Part shown: positions 1 through 9,392 of the stretch, in pieces
Layout: each line of letters begins with the position of its first letter
Position numbering within the stretch: the first letter of the stretch is position 1
DNA from: Variovorax davisae
GTDB lineage: Bacteria; Pseudomonadota; Gammaproteobacteria; Burkholderiales; Burkholderiaceae_C
NCBI RefSeq assembly: GCF_030316845.1
Contig: NZ_JASZYS010000013.1
Span: 143,933-207,932 of the forward strand
Reading direction: 5' to 3'
Length of the DNA stretch: 64,000 nucleotides
Translations under genes and position numbers: made by a program
The notes under the pieces: model-generated
What the model was told of the DNA's origin: nothing
What the model saw: only the letters and a program-made list of their open reading frames with translations
Database searches by the model: none

Positions 1-5
1 GGGCG

Positions 6-692
6 TTGCGGCGAGGCGTCTTGCACGACCTGGCGCCCTTGGCCGAAAGCATGCTGCCAGCCGAACGTCAATGGGTCCCCACGAAGGACGAGCAGCTGGC
101 CTTTCGCGCGGTGCTCGAGGCCCTCGCGACCGGCCGCCAGACGCAAAGCGAGATCAGCGGCTTCTGCAACCTCATCCACGCCTGGCCGACGGTGCTGGGC
201 GTGTCGCAGTACCTCAAGGGAGAGCTGGCGACCGCCGTCCGAATGGCGACGCTGGAGGTCGCCGACAACGACCAGCCGAGGCAGGTGCAATTGCCCAGTT
301 GGGGCTTGGTCGGCGCGTTGCTGGATCCGGTGCGTGCCGCCGGGCGCTGGTCGGAAGCCGGCATCGGCGCATTCGCGGCGGCGCTGGCATCGCTGTTGGG
401 GCCGGCGAGCGCGGTGCTCACCGGGGCGCATGTGCATTTGCTGGTTCGTCTCTACCGGGCCACGCACGCAGGCCGCAAGGCTTCGGCGCCTGAAACCGTG
501 CTGCGGGTCCTGCCGCGCGTGACGAAGAACGGCGTGGCCCTGTCGCAGCAGTTGGCCGACCGGTTCGCGCAGATCGCGCAGGAGCTGGAGGGCCTCGGGC
601 TGATCCAGCGGACCGAGACGCAGCAGATGCGCTGGGTCTCGCTCACCCTCGTGCACCTCCCGCCGGGCCAGGGCAGCGCACAGCCGGCCTGA
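6..692 (+). CDS. Unrecognised protein, probably 5'-truncated by the window edge
   Basis: The reading frame is open from the first bases of the window. The first possible start is a TTG at base 6 with no visible ribosome binding site, so the true start probably lies upstream. The 228 visible residues are rich in alanine and leucine and predicted helical. The last ~60 residues contain a run (LADRFAQIAQELEGLGLIQR) resembling the helix-turn-wing of a winged-helix domain, followed by a strand-like stretch. I do not recognise a family. Base composition matches the neighbours. Confidence 0.55.
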   Translation: MRRGVLHDLAPLAESMLPAERQWVPTKDEQLAFRAVLEALATGRQTQSEISGFCNLIHAWPTVLGVSQYLKGELATAVRMATLEVADNDQPRQVQLPSWGLVGALLDPVRAAGRWSEAGIGAFAAALASLLGPASAVLTGAHVHLLVRLYRATHAGRKASAPETVLRVLPRVTKNGVALSQQLADRFAQIAQELEGLGLIQRTETQQMRWVSLTLVHLPPGQGSAQPA

Positions 693-764
693 GGGTGTCG
701 TCGTCTGGCCGAGGGCGCCGCAGCGAACGCCTGCCCGGCGCCGACCGATCCGCCGTGGCTGCCG

Positions 765-1040
765 TCATGGCGGCGCGCTGTCCCCAGCCTGGATATCACA
801 GAATCCGCTGTCGCCAGCGTGAGGCCGAGCGATCCAGCCATCGATGAAGGCGCGCGCCTTCGTGCCAAGCGCCAGCCGGGCGCGCGTCGGATCGAGGCGC
901 GAGGTGGCGAGCGCGACGCGGCACTTGTGCTGGCCGCGCCAATACAGATCTGCGTGCCCGGAAATCGCTTCTCCCGCGGGCTCGATCTCGACGCGCACGA
1001 TCCAGTTGCGGTATACGAAGTCTGCGTCGCCTTCAGTCAA
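765..1040 (-). CDS. Small unrecognised protein, paralogue of the one at 1875-2138
   Basis: This 91-residue protein shares a clear core with the product at 1875-2138: SGHADLYW, a short charged loop, then a CRVALA strand, and after ~20 residues an ARAFIDGW motif. Conservation of the core against flanks that differ indicates purifying selection and supports both as real genes. The family is unknown to me; the pattern suggests a small beta-rich domain followed by a helix. The start lies downstream, in its own direction of transcription, of a hairpin with a T-run (1082-1097). Confidence 0.6.
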   Translation of the reverse strand: MTEGDADFVYRNWIVRVEIEPAGEAISGHADLYWRGQHKCRVALATSRLDPTRARLALGTKARAFIDGWIARPHAGDSGFCDIQAGDSAPP

Positions 1041-1081
1041 TATCGGCTGTCCGTTGTTGTTGGGCCTCGCGGCGATAAAAA

Positions 1082-1097
1082 GCCCGCCGAAGCGGGC
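1082..1097 (-). terminator. Hairpin followed by a T-run on the minus strand
   Basis: GCCCGC-CGAA-GCGGGC forms a 6-bp GC stem with a four-base loop. On the minus strand it is followed by five T residues (bases 1077-1081 are AAAAA on the plus strand). This is the form of an intrinsic terminator, but no minus-strand gene lies just to its right, so it appears orphaned. A nearly identical element occurs at 33136-33152. Confidence 0.5.
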
Positions 1098-1239
1098 AGG
1101 AGGGAGAACGCATCATGGGACGAGCGCCTGAACGAAGACTGAATGCCCCTGACGCAGCGGGCGGGTCGCGGCGCGGCGCGGCGCCACGCGGTCATTACAC
1201 TCTCGAACCCCAGCCAGATGCCCGACCAAAGGCAACGCC

Positions 1240-1692
1240 ATGTCCCTGTCCGACAAGCTCCAGATCCCCAAGCCGAACGCGGACGGCCGCTTTGCCGCAC
1301 CGGTGCCTCCGCCGGCCGACAGTGCAGCCGACGCGCTGCGCGATGCCCAGGCGCAGCAGGCGGTGCTGGCCGAGCAGCTCGACGCGGTGAACGCGTTGCT
1401 GGCCAAGCCGCTCAACGAGATTCTGGCGGACCGCGAACGCTTCAAGGAATCGGCCGCCGCGTGGGATGCCTTCGGCGCCATGTGGATGCTGTCGCAGCGC
1501 GCGATGAAGCGCGTGGCACTCGACCTCGCAGCGCAGCTCGGCGTGAGCGAGGACGCGGTGGTGGCCCGCGCGCTGGTGCACGCCAACGAGGTGCTCAATG
1601 GCGACGGTGCGGATCTCGGCGGCCTCGTCGCCGAGGCGCAGCTGGCGCACATCGCCCGCCACAAGCCCTTGCTGCGCAAGCAGTTCCGCTGA
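1240..1692 (+). CDS. Unrecognised helical protein, 150 residues
   Basis: The protein starts MSLSDKLQIPKP, then a proline/alanine-rich linker and a predicted helix from about residue 27 to 60 (DALRDAQAQQAVLAEQLDAV) with coiled-coil character. A second helical half covers residues 75-150. There is no signal peptide or membrane segment, so it is probably cytoplasmic. Codon use is typical high-GC coding sequence. I do not recognise the family, and no neighbour suggests a role. Confidence 0.55.
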   Translation: MSLSDKLQIPKPNADGRFAAPVPPPADSAADALRDAQAQQAVLAEQLDAVNALLAKPLNEILADRERFKESAAAWDAFGAMWMLSQRAMKRVALDLAAQLGVSEDAVVARALVHANEVLNGDGADLGGLVAEAQLAHIARHKPLLRKQFR

Positions 1693-1874
1693 GCCTCGCG
1701 GCGACGCGGAAAGGCGCGTCGCAACTGCTGTATATGAATCCAGTTCCGGCCCGCCGGCGATCGAGCGGCCGAGACCCTTCGAAGGCTGGCAAGAGGGCTG
1801 ACAACGGCGAGCGGAGACGCTATATTTTTCAGTCGGAGGGGAGAGAGTGGGGCGCTTTGTTGGAGGTCTTGGCA

Positions 1875-2138
1875 ATGTCACCCGACGCTGCACTTCATCG
1901 GTTCGAATACGACGGTTGGTTTGTGGTGATTGAGTTGGACGGGTCAAGTCTGGAAGGCGTGTCCTCAGGGCACGCCGACCTTCAATGGAAGGACGGGCAC
2001 CGATGTCGAATCGCCCTCGCCGGGAAGTACGACGATCGGGCGAGTGCCATTTCGGCGCTCGCCGCGAGATCGCGCGCCTTCATCGATGACTGGGACATCC
2101 AGCGCGCGGAGCGCGCTTCACCCTTCATCGATCAGTAG
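1875..2138 (+). CDS. Small unrecognised protein, paralogue of the one at 765-1040
   Basis: The 87-residue product begins at the ATG preceding SPDAALHRFEYDGW. The frame is open for ~730 bases upstream, but that part overlaps another gene and looks non-coding. The residues SGHADLQW, CRIALA and SRAFIDDW align with the 765-1040 product in the same order and spacing. This start gives a length close to the paralogue (87 against 91). Function unknown. Confidence 0.6.
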   Translation: MSPDAALHRFEYDGWFVVIELDGSSLEGVSSGHADLQWKDGHRCRIALAGKYDDRASAISALAARSRAFIDDWDIQRAERASPFIDQ

Positions 2139-2247
2139 GCTCGATCGGAGGCGCGGCAGGGTTCCCGTGCCCCGAGCGGCGGGACGCTGCTCGCGCTGTG
2201 ACAGGCGGCCGAGGGTCAGTCGTCGTGGGAAACCGCGCCTGGGCCTG

Positions 2248-2275
2248 TGTGGGTTATGATTTTACATAACACACA
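2248..2275. promoter_or_regulatory. 11-bp imperfect inverted repeat in an AT-rich patch
   Basis: TGTGGGTTATG and CATAACACACA pair at 10 of 11 positions around a six-base spacer (ATTTTA). It overlaps a second short palindrome, ACACATTGTGT (2271-2281). The patch is much more AT-rich than its surroundings. It could be an operator, a recombination site or a relic. No recognised gene starts immediately beside it, so the function is open. Confidence 0.4.
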
Positions 2276-2434
2276 TTGTGTTGTCGATTCGAACCGAAAA
2301 AAAGCGAACACATGGTTCGCAAGTTCCGAAGGCAACCGAGCTCTCCTATACGCAAGAGCATCCCCCGCTGATGCACGACCTGAAGTCGAAGTCTCGGGCC
2401 CACAGTGTCAATCCGAACCCGTCTGCATCCTGCA

Positions 2435-2587
2435 TCAGAAGATTTTGAGGACCGGATTCGACGGCGGCACCGGCTGGACCCACTTGCCGGGCTCGATCAG
2501 CACCACCGCGGAGAGCCTGCTCACGGCAGTACCGCCTCGGCCGATGACTTCGTAGCGCAGGATGTTCTTCTTGGACGGTCTCATCAT
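2435..2587 (-). CDS. Possible 50-residue basic protein
   Basis: A minus-strand frame with tandem ATG codons (2587 and 2584) encodes a 50-residue protein beginning MMRPSKKNILRYEVIGRGG and ending PSNPVLKIF. Codon use is consistent with coding, with third positions mostly G or C. There is no convincing ribosome binding site. It may be a small unknown gene or the tail of an eroded one. Confidence 0.35.
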   Translation of the reverse strand: MMRPSKKNILRYEVIGRGGTAVSRLSAVVLIEPGKWVQPVPPSNPVLKIF

Positions 2588-2712
2588 GTGCCAGCCAGCC
2601 AATCGCGGGCCACGATTGCGGCCGCCAGTAGGGGTCTCGCTGTGATGGCTGTCAACACAGATGCGTGAGTGTCCAGTGTTTACCGACGCGAAGGTAGTCG
2701 AGGGGGTTCACG

Positions 2713-3177
2713 CTAGTTCGGACTCTTCGAACACTTCACCTTCATCTCCGAGCAGAACAAAAGGATGCGTTCGAGGATCAGCGATGAGACGTTCTGGTCG
2801 CCCGTATGGGCAGACGTGATCAGGATTTGAGAAAGTCGGTCCGATAGTGCGTTGACCTGCAGCCCCGCGATCTGAACGTTGTTCGTGAACTGGATGACCC
2901 GCGTTTGTTGGTCTTGGCCAGTGATCCGCAACTGAGGCTGGGCGCTGAGGTTGCGAAGTGCGACGGCATAGACTTTCTCTGCAGGAACTTCAACCACCAC
3001 GGCGGCGGTGTCGTACGCAACGCCGCCGTTGCCTTGCTGTTGCGACATCTGCTCCACGCGACCGATTACGTGCCGAGCGATGAAAGCAATTTGCGCGTGG
3101 ACGTGCGTGCTCCATCCCAAGGCAGCCATCGTTGCGATCAGAAAAACAGGTCTTGCCCAATGCATCTGAAACTTCAT
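2713..3177 (-). CDS. Exported small protein (secreted or periplasmic), unknown function
   Basis: The 154-residue product has a Sec-type signal peptide: basic start, hydrophobic run PVFLIATMAALGW and a likely cleavage after THVHA. The mature part predicts mixed alpha/beta (VVVEVPAEKVYAVALRNL, then QLRITGQDQQTRVIQF) and ends with two cysteines near the C-terminus (LLFCSEMKVKC). It resembles small exported proteins common in Comamonadaceae and, loosely, the DUF3568 fold, judged by eye only. It stands alone. Confidence 0.7.
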   Translation of the reverse strand: MKFQMHWARPVFLIATMAALGWSTHVHAQIAFIARHVIGRVEQMSQQQGNGGVAYDTAAVVVEVPAEKVYAVALRNLSAQPQLRITGQDQQTRVIQFTNNVQIAGLQVNALSDRLSQILITSAHTGDQNVSSLILERILLFCSEMKVKCSKSPN

Positions 3178-3560
3178 CTGAGTTGGCGACTGGCGACGGG
3201 CCTTTTCGCCATTAGGGGCGGCTCTCGTTTGCTACGTTGAATTGTGGCAACTGTCATCAGCCCTGTCCATACGCGTGCATGACCCAAACTTGACGAGTAA
3301 CCGGCTCCGAGCGCATCTGCCTCGCGCAGTCGCGGATGGCGGCCCTGCGTGGCCAAACCGTCGCGTTCGCCGGCGTTTGTCGAGTTCGCGGCTGGGCAGG
3401 CGGGGGCGAGTGACTGCAAGTCGGCATTGCTTTGTGCGAGCTGAATGACCGTTCCTGGGCGGCGACGGGAGGGGCAAGCATCGCGCATTTCCATGCGCCC
3501 CAGCCGAGCGATGAATCCCGGTCCGGGAACGTCCCCGAGTGATTTGATCCGGTGAGCTGA
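3178..3560. other. Intergenic stretch, nothing recognised
   Basis: The 383 bases between the exported protein gene and the DUF6351-like gene hold overlapping short open frames with no shared homology, no RNA-like hairpin with a T-run and no clear repeat. Confidence 0.5.
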
Positions 3561-6005
3561 CTACGGACGTCCTTGGTCTGGCCTGCTGTAGTCGCATACG
3601 CCTTGCGGGAAAGTCTGCTTGAGCTTGTCGACAGACACGGGATCGGGGGCCCACGGTTCATAGGTGCCGTCGGTCAACGCCGCGTCCACGCTTTTCAACG
3701 CGCATTTGTAGATCCCGCCTTCCAGCGGCGCGCCGGCGACGATGCGCGAGGAGCTGAACAGCGGGAACGCCAGCGTGCAAATGCCCTTGGCCTTTTCGTC
3801 GAGGATCCCATTCCAGACGTCGGGCCCTGAAGCGATCAGATTTCCGTTGACGTCGAAGCAACTGTCCACCGCGGCGACCGGCCGGTTCCTGGCAATGCCC
3901 AGGAACGGATGGGCGCGAATGTTGGCCATCCACTGCGCCATGACGTCGACCGCGACGTAGCTTTTGTCCACCGGCAGTGTTCCAGGCTTCGCATCGGTGA
4001 ACCAGATTACAAAGTGGTCGCTCGTCCCCATCCGCTTCAGCACGCGCTGGCGTATCGCGAAGGCCTGGTGCGCGTTGTGCATGTTGACGTCGCGCTCAAG
4101 GTATGGTCGGCTGTCGATGGTGGGCACGGGCATGAGGCCGCTGAACACAAGGCCGGAGGTGTAGGCCGCACGCATGGCGTCGAGGTTGCCCTCGGTGCGC
4201 GGCGCAGGCATGCCTTCAGCCGGAACGAGTGTCATGTTGCGCCGGCTCCAGGGATCGAACAGTGCCGGGTTCGCGACAGCCATGGCCGGCGTAATGCCAG
4301 GAAACAGCGGAAAGCCTTCTTGCACCATGTCCTTGGGCTGCTTCCATCCGCCCACCTTGAAGTTGAGGTCGATGAACTCCGCCGGCGTGATGTGGCCGGC
4401 CTTCATCGACTTCAGGCCGTACTGGACGCCGACGTTGTCCCACGTATGGCGCGCGTAGCCGTCGGCACCGACACCGTAGATGTTGCGAGCGTCGTCGAAA
4501 TGCGTCCACTGGATGGCGAGGATGTCGCTATGCGGCACGTAGCTGTCCGAGTTGGCCGCGCGTCCAAACCAAGGGTTCATCACCAGCGGGAACAGGCCGC
4601 GCCAGCTTCTCACGCACTCCGTCGAGCCCGTGGTCATGCTCGGACCGTTTAGCCCGATCAACGGCTTCACCGCTGACATCGGATCAATCACCGCAGGTTC
4701 GGCGTTCAGTCCCACAAGCAGCGTGCGATTCTTGGCATCGCTCCACCGCACGTTGTTCCGGTCGGTGACGTCCATGTAGTGCTCGAGCAGCTCGCAATCA
4801 CCAACGCTGGTCACCTGCGAGACCATATCGGGGTAGGACTGCACAGGAAGCGCAGCGTCCAGGATACCGGGGTGGTTCTGCGCCAGGATGTACTGCGCGA
4901 TGGCACCGCCCGAGGCGCCCAAGCCCACTGTATACGACGGTACGCCGTAGCGCTCGATGAAACGCTCCTTGGCCATCATCGCAGTCTCGTCGGCCAACTG
5001 CAGGTTGTAGTGGGTGTTCGTGTTGTTGCCGCTCGTGTGTGCAATCGCGTAGCCCCGCTTCAGCATTTCAATGTCGAGCGAGCGGCCATGCACAGCGCCT
5101 TGCGAATGGCCAACCGCCACTCCCCCCTGGAAATAGTAGTTGAGCCGACTGTTCCACAGACTCGTATCCGGGTGGGCCGGATCATCCCCGCGCGGCGCCA
5201 GCATCGCAAAGCTGTACAGGAAGCGATTGATGGTGCCGACTTCACGGCGCACGATGAAGTCCACTGTGCGCCCGTCAGCCAGTGTCACTTGCGTCATGTC
5301 GGCCAACGCCGTTTGGCCTGGCGGTAGCACCTTCCACGTGTTGTCGGTCGCCCAGTACAGATAGCTCACAAAGGTGTCGATGGAGCAGTCGCGGCTGTAG
5401 CCAGCAATGGTTCCCCCGGCCCCGACCACTGCGTAGCCGGGTGGGGTATCCGAGTCGATCTTTGGCTGCAGAAAGAACTGGTTCGTGGTGCAGACGAAGG
5501 GATGCTGGTGAGGGCCCGAGAACATCGGACCCTGGATCGGATGATTCGTAAGCCGGATCGAATCCGCGACGACGAGACCGTGCGCGAAACGGACCTCGAG
5601 CTTGTTCTCCCCGTCGATGAAGCCGCTGATGACGCCCTCCAGCCGCAAACCGCGCGAGACCAGCGGCTGCGAAGTCTTCCGGCCGTTGATCCAGATCTCC
5701 AGGTTGTCATGCAAACCGGGCGGCGCCCATACCTCGACGCGCGCGTCGCCACCCGATACCCACTGGGGTGCACTCGACACGAGCCGGATGAACACCGGCA
5801 GCAGCTTTTCGTCGCGAGCGTCCCCGGTTCTCTCGTCAAGTGCTTGTGGATTGCGTGCAGCTTGCACCGGTGTTGAAGAGGGTTTCATAGACGACGCCAA
5901 CCCGGACGAGTCGCCACTTCCGCCGCCGCAGGATGCGACGGACAACGCCACAAGCAACGGCCACGCAAAGCGTCGCCGGCTCGATTCAACCCGCGTGCTG
6001 TTCAT
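3561..6005 (-). CDS. DUF6351-like surface lipoprotein with alpha/beta-hydrolase-type elbow
   Basis: The start is placed at the ATG at 6005, with GGGGA a suitable distance upstream; the frame continues further upstream but lacks such a site. The first ~30 residues form a lipoprotein signal ending in LSVASC, followed by a glycine-rich tether, so the protein should be lipid-anchored to the cell envelope. The 814-residue length and the early SAPQWVSGGDARVEVWAP region match my memory of DUF6351 proteins. A GLGASGGAIAQ segment near the middle has the GxSxG form of a serine-hydrolase nucleophile elbow, with several D and H residues later that could complete a triad. An esterase role is plausible but is inference. 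The gene is monocistronic. Confidence 0.75.
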   Translation of the reverse strand: MNSTRVESSRRRFAWPLLVALSVASCGGGSGDSSGLASSMKPSSTPVQAARNPQALDERTGDARDEKLLPVFIRLVSSAPQWVSGGDARVEVWAPPGLHDNLEIWINGRKTSQPLVSRGLRLEGVISGFIDGENKLEVRFAHGLVVADSIRLTNHPIQGPMFSGPHQHPFVCTTNQFFLQPKIDSDTPPGYAVVGAGGTIAGYSRDCSIDTFVSYLYWATDNTWKVLPPGQTALADMTQVTLADGRTVDFIVRREVGTINRFLYSFAMLAPRGDDPAHPDTSLWNSRLNYYFQGGVAVGHSQGAVHGRSLDIEMLKRGYAIAHTSGNNTNTHYNLQLADETAMMAKERFIERYGVPSYTVGLGASGGAIAQYILAQNHPGILDAALPVQSYPDMVSQVTSVGDCELLEHYMDVTDRNNVRWSDAKNRTLLVGLNAEPAVIDPMSAVKPLIGLNGPSMTTGSTECVRSWRGLFPLVMNPWFGRAANSDSYVPHSDILAIQWTHFDDARNIYGVGADGYARHTWDNVGVQYGLKSMKAGHITPAEFIDLNFKVGGWKQPKDMVQEGFPLFPGITPAMAVANPALFDPWSRRNMTLVPAEGMPAPRTEGNLDAMRAAYTSGLVFSGLMPVPTIDSRPYLERDVNMHNAHQAFAIRQRVLKRMGTSDHFVIWFTDAKPGTLPVDKSYVAVDVMAQWMANIRAHPFLGIARNRPVAAVDSCFDVNGNLIASGPDVWNGILDEKAKGICTLAFPLFSSSRIVAGAPLEGGIYKCALKSVDAALTDGTYEPWAPDPVSVDKLKQTFPQGVCDYSRPDQGRP

Positions 6006-6639
6006 GAGCTTCCCCACGCCGGATGCAATCCTGCACTTGCAGTGTGTGCCGGGTATTCGAAAATTCAAGGCCAAGTTCGCGAGCGCCGGAGCCCAAGGGG
6101 GCGAAGGGTGAACTCAGACCGGTGGCAGCTTCCACATAGCGCGAACCGGCTCCTCAGACCCGGTGCTCTCTCGCCGTCGTGACCCAGGGTTTCGCAACGC
6201 GAGCGGCAGCCATGGATGCCACGGACGACGCTGTTTAAATCGCCCGAGGAACATCATGAGTTTGAAGGACCCTCGGCCGTCAATGCGGGTGCGGATGATG
6301 CGCGTCCGGCACGTGTGCGCGGCTTCCCCGGGGAAAAAACGGTCAGCCGCTTCGGAGCGAGGCGTACGGCCAGTCCGGGGCCTGACCGCCATCTCGCGAC
6401 GTTTGGACGCAGCCGCTGACAGGAAAGCCGGCGTTGCCACCAAGCGACCCGACAGCTGCCCTGCCCTGTCCCGGATCTGGTCACGATGTCTCCCCAAGCG
6501 AAAGCTCCGAAATAGACCAGCCGGTCACCAAAGGAAGTGCGAATGTCAGCTCTAAGCGCTCGCCGTCGTTCGACGCAGAAGATCGACCGGCAGCAACCAG
6601 TCTTGAAGCGACATTGCGGCACCCCGAAAGGGCCGCGAC
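6006..6639. other. Intergenic stretch, nothing recognised
   Basis: There are 634 bases between the lipoprotein gene start and the VOC pseudogene. Short open frames occur in several phases but none has a ribosome binding site plus protein-like composition. No tRNA, hairpin terminator or long repeat was seen. Confidence 0.45.
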
Positions 6640-7032
6640 ATGACAATCTCCCTCAACCGCCTCATCGCCATGAGGCGTGGAGGACCTGCAAGCCGCGAGG
6701 ACCTTCTACCAGTCTGATTCGGCGTTCAGGTGGTTTTCGAGATGAGAACTCGTTGGCGGTCCTGTTCGAGAACCTGATCATCAACCTGCTGAAGGTCGAC
6801 AACGCCCGTGAGATCATCCATCCGGACCGCGTGGCTGCAGCGGATGCCGGCTCCCGCTTTCAGCTCAGCATCTGGGTCCCCGACGTCAATCCGGTCTGCC
6901 GCGAATTGCAGCAACGCGGCGTGGCCTTGCTCGCGGGGCCTGTCGACAAAGCCTTGGGGGATGCGCTGTGCGAACTTCGTCGATCCCGCGGGCCACAGCT
7001 GGGAAGTGGCAGCAAAGATCCGCCCGGCGTAG
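6640..7032 (+). pseudogene. Glyoxalase/VOC superfamily protein, broken by several frameshifts
   Basis: Read across frames, the segment spells a complete small VOC protein: MTISLNRLIA (ATG at 6640), VEDLQAARTFYQ in a second frame, FGVQVVFE back in the first, then ENLIINLLKVDNAREII and FQLSIWVPDVNPVCRELQQ in a third, and finally CANFVDPAGHSWEVAAKI in the first frame, ending at a TAG. Frame switches fall near 6670, 6713, 6741 and 6960. VOC proteins are dioxygenases, isomerases or glyoxalase I-like enzymes; this copy cannot make one intact chain. Multiple independent indels argue for old decay rather than one sequencing error. Confidence 0.8.
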
Positions 7033-7097
7033 GACGTCTTGGAAGTGAGGGGTTCGATCCGATTCAGCACCACCCCGCCCCGCCAATTTCATTGCTT

Positions 7098-8099
7098 TTA
7101 TTGCAGTTCGATCTTGGCGCGTTTGATGATGGCTTCATGGCGCTTGGACTCGGCCTGGATGAACGCTTCGATCTTCGCGCGATCCAGCGCCAGCGGGACG
7201 TAGCCCAAGGTCGCGTAGCGATCCTGCACGTCGGTACTGGCGACGGCCTCGGCGATGTCCTGGCGGATCTTGTCCCTGACCGCCAGCGGCAAGCCCTTGG
7301 GACTGGCGATCACGTTCCAGCCGCTGACTTCGTAGTCCTTGGGGCCGCCGGCCTCGGCCACGGTCGGCACGTCGGGATAGGCGGCCAGCCGCTGGGGCGC
7401 ACCCACGGCCAGGAAGCGGACCTTGCCGGCCTTGTACATCGGCCCGGTCGTGCCGGCCGTGCCCAGCGTGACCGGCAACTCGCCGGTGGCGACCGCGGTG
7501 TAGAGCTGCGAGGTCTCCTTGTACACGACGTGCTGCATGCTGGTGCCGGTCAGCTGCTGCAGTTCCTCCATCCCCAGATGCACCGGGTTGCCGATGGACC
7601 AGGAGCCGTAGTCGATCTTGCCCGGGTTGGCCTTGGCGTCGCCAACCACGTCGCCCACGGTCTTGTACTTGCTGCCGGTCGGCACCACGAACATGAGATA
7701 GGCCTTCCACAGCGTGGCCTGCACGTCGAAGTCCTTCGCCGGGTCGTACGGCAGCTTCTTGAACAGGTACGGGTAGGCGGCGATGTGCACGCTGTCGAGT
7801 TGGATCAGGTCGTGCCCGTCCTTGGCGCCGCGCTTGAAGGCATCGATCGCGATGAAGCCGTTGCCGCCCGGCTTGTTCTCCACGATCACGCTCTGGCCCC
7901 ACTTGCGTGAGAGCTTTTCGGCCAGCACCCGGGCAATCGTGTCCGGTGCGCCGCCCGTCGGATAGGGCGTGATCAGCCGCACGGTGCGCGTGGGCCACTT
8001 GTCGGCGTCCTGGGCTTGCGCTGCAGGGCCAAAGGCGGCCAAGCTCAGGGCCGACAGGGTGAACAGAGCGGCGCGCCGCCTCAAAAGGGATGTCGTCAT
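7098..8099 (-). CDS. Bug/TctC-family periplasmic solute receptor
   Basis: The start is the ATG at 8099, preceded by AGGAGAC at good spacing. The 333-residue product begins with a basic region and hydrophobic core ending in AAQAQ, a Sec signal peptide. The mature protein has the Bug signature: WPTRTVRLITPYPTGGAPDT, VIVENKPGGNG, the MQHVVYKET region and PDVPTVAEAG. Bug receptors bind carboxylates or related small molecules in the periplasm. No TctA/TctB membrane genes and no catabolic gene lie beside it, so the ligand is unknown. It may serve a distant transporter or a sensory role. Confidence 0.9.
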   Translation of the reverse strand: MTTSLLRRRAALFTLSALSLAAFGPAAQAQDADKWPTRTVRLITPYPTGGAPDTIARVLAEKLSRKWGQSVIVENKPGGNGFIAIDAFKRGAKDGHDLIQLDSVHIAAYPYLFKKLPYDPAKDFDVQATLWKAYLMFVVPTGSKYKTVGDVVGDAKANPGKIDYGSWSIGNPVHLGMEELQQLTGTSMQHVVYKETSQLYTAVATGELPVTLGTAGTTGPMYKAGKVRFLAVGAPQRLAAYPDVPTVAEAGGPKDYEVSGWNVIASPKGLPLAVRDKIRQDIAEAVASTDVQDRYATLGYVPLALDRAKIEAFIQAESKRHEAIIKRAKIELQ

Positions 8100-9392
8100 G
8101 GCGTTGTCTCCTGGAGTTGCGAAAGGTTGTTTCCGCCAAGCCTGCTGATCGATGGGTAATCGCCGTGCGGTGATTGCTTGCGTGGACGGGCAACGATAGT
8201 CGGATTGACGCTTAGCGGACAGGCTTCGACTTGGTCCATGATCCGACAATCGAACAACAATGATCGCTAATCGCGCACTATTCGGGACTTCCACTACGCC
8301 GGCGGCTGGCGCGTAGCCGCGCGGTAGGCCGTCTTTTCTTGTTGGTCAGTCTCGACCATGGTGGCCTTCCTGGCGTCGAGCCGCTCCGCACATACCGCCG
8401 GGATCGTGGTGACGATCGACAGGGCGCTGGCGGGGAGCGCCTGAGCTCTGATGAAGGACTTATTCGGCCGAACTGCTGATTTGGGCCCGATACGCAGCGC
8501 GATATCGCGCATCGACAGCTACTCCCGCCCTCCTCCGCTTGAAGGCAGTTGAGCAGCGTCTGCGGTCCTCCGCGCCGCCAGACCAACTCACGCTGTGATC
8601 CAGAGTGCGGTCATTCAGGTGCCGCGAACATCTCAGAATCCACGGCCGGTCCCGAGGCATTGCGGACATCGCCCGGTATGCATCCCCTCGCCGACTGCCC
8701 CAACCCGGTTTCGAAGCCAGATCGAGCGGCCGCTTTTGACGTGGCCGGAGTGGCAATCAGGGCCCATCAGCGACCTTCGGCCTCGCAGCGGGAATCTCCG
8801 CTTCGCACTTGGAAGCGGTCATCGCAATGTCGATCTTGAACTCGATACCTGGAGTGCGCCGACGTCGAAGTGATACGGCCTAAGCGAGCGAACTCAGCGT
8901 GGATTTCGGGCCCTCGCAATCTCGATTCGTCATCGCAGTCGCCGCTGGCGACGGCAGTCATCACAGGAACTGCGCTCGCGGTTGCTGCTGAACAAGTCGC
9001 TGAGTCAAGCGGCATCGACTCAAAGATGCAGGCCAGCGCTGGCTGGCACTACTCCGAAAGGTGGAGTGCCGCAAGTCGCTTCAGTCCCTGCTGGATGTTG
9101 TCGCGTACCGCGCCGTCTACGGGCGAACGCAGGCGAGTGACACCGCTTGGTTCGTCCGGCGCAGAATGGCTCTTTGCATCAGGAGCGATCGATCGGAAGT
9201 CTTCACGAGCGACCAGCGTGCTTCCATGACCACAGGCGAGGGATCCTCGAACGTCGGTTGCGTCAGGCGCATCAGAATGACCGGTCGTACCGGGCGACAC
9301 ACGAATGACCGGAGGTGGCCGTCTGGGGCCGGCCACCGACCAAGGTCGGCTCCGGCCGGCCCAAGTCGGCTGCGTGCGTGCGGCAACGCTCT
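8100..9392. other. Long non-coding stretch with a dispersed repeat
   Basis: These 1.3 kb hold one copy of the ~215-bp repeat described at 8552-8766. A second block around 9170-9400 resembles, from memory, other intergenic repeats of Comamonadaceae. Open frames on both strands are short, arginine- and serine-rich and typical of GC-rich non-coding DNA. I see no gene I would defend. Confidence 0.5.
8552..8766. repeat. Dispersed intergenic repeat, copy A (about 215 bp)
   Basis: From the AGCAGCG near 8552 to GGGCCCA near 8766 this sequence matches 11162-11375 in the same orientation at roughly nine bases in ten, with two single-base gaps. Exactly shared blocks include the CAGACCAACTCACGCTGT stretch and a ~45-base run around 8681-8728. 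Neither copy encodes a conserved protein, since the gaps shift frames. It is a repeated intergenic element of unknown role. Confidence 0.8.

Noticed and set aside
6537..7910. Plus-strand frame of 457 codons spanning the VOC region and the Bug receptor
   Set aside because: Only residues matching 6741-6960 are protein-like, and they belong to the VOC pseudogene; the rest is antisense to the Bug receptor.
8294..8512. Minus-strand 72-codon frame with a weakly signal-peptide-like middle
   Set aside because: No ribosome binding site, hydrophobic stretch not at the N-terminus, and no recognisable family. Left within the non-coding entry.
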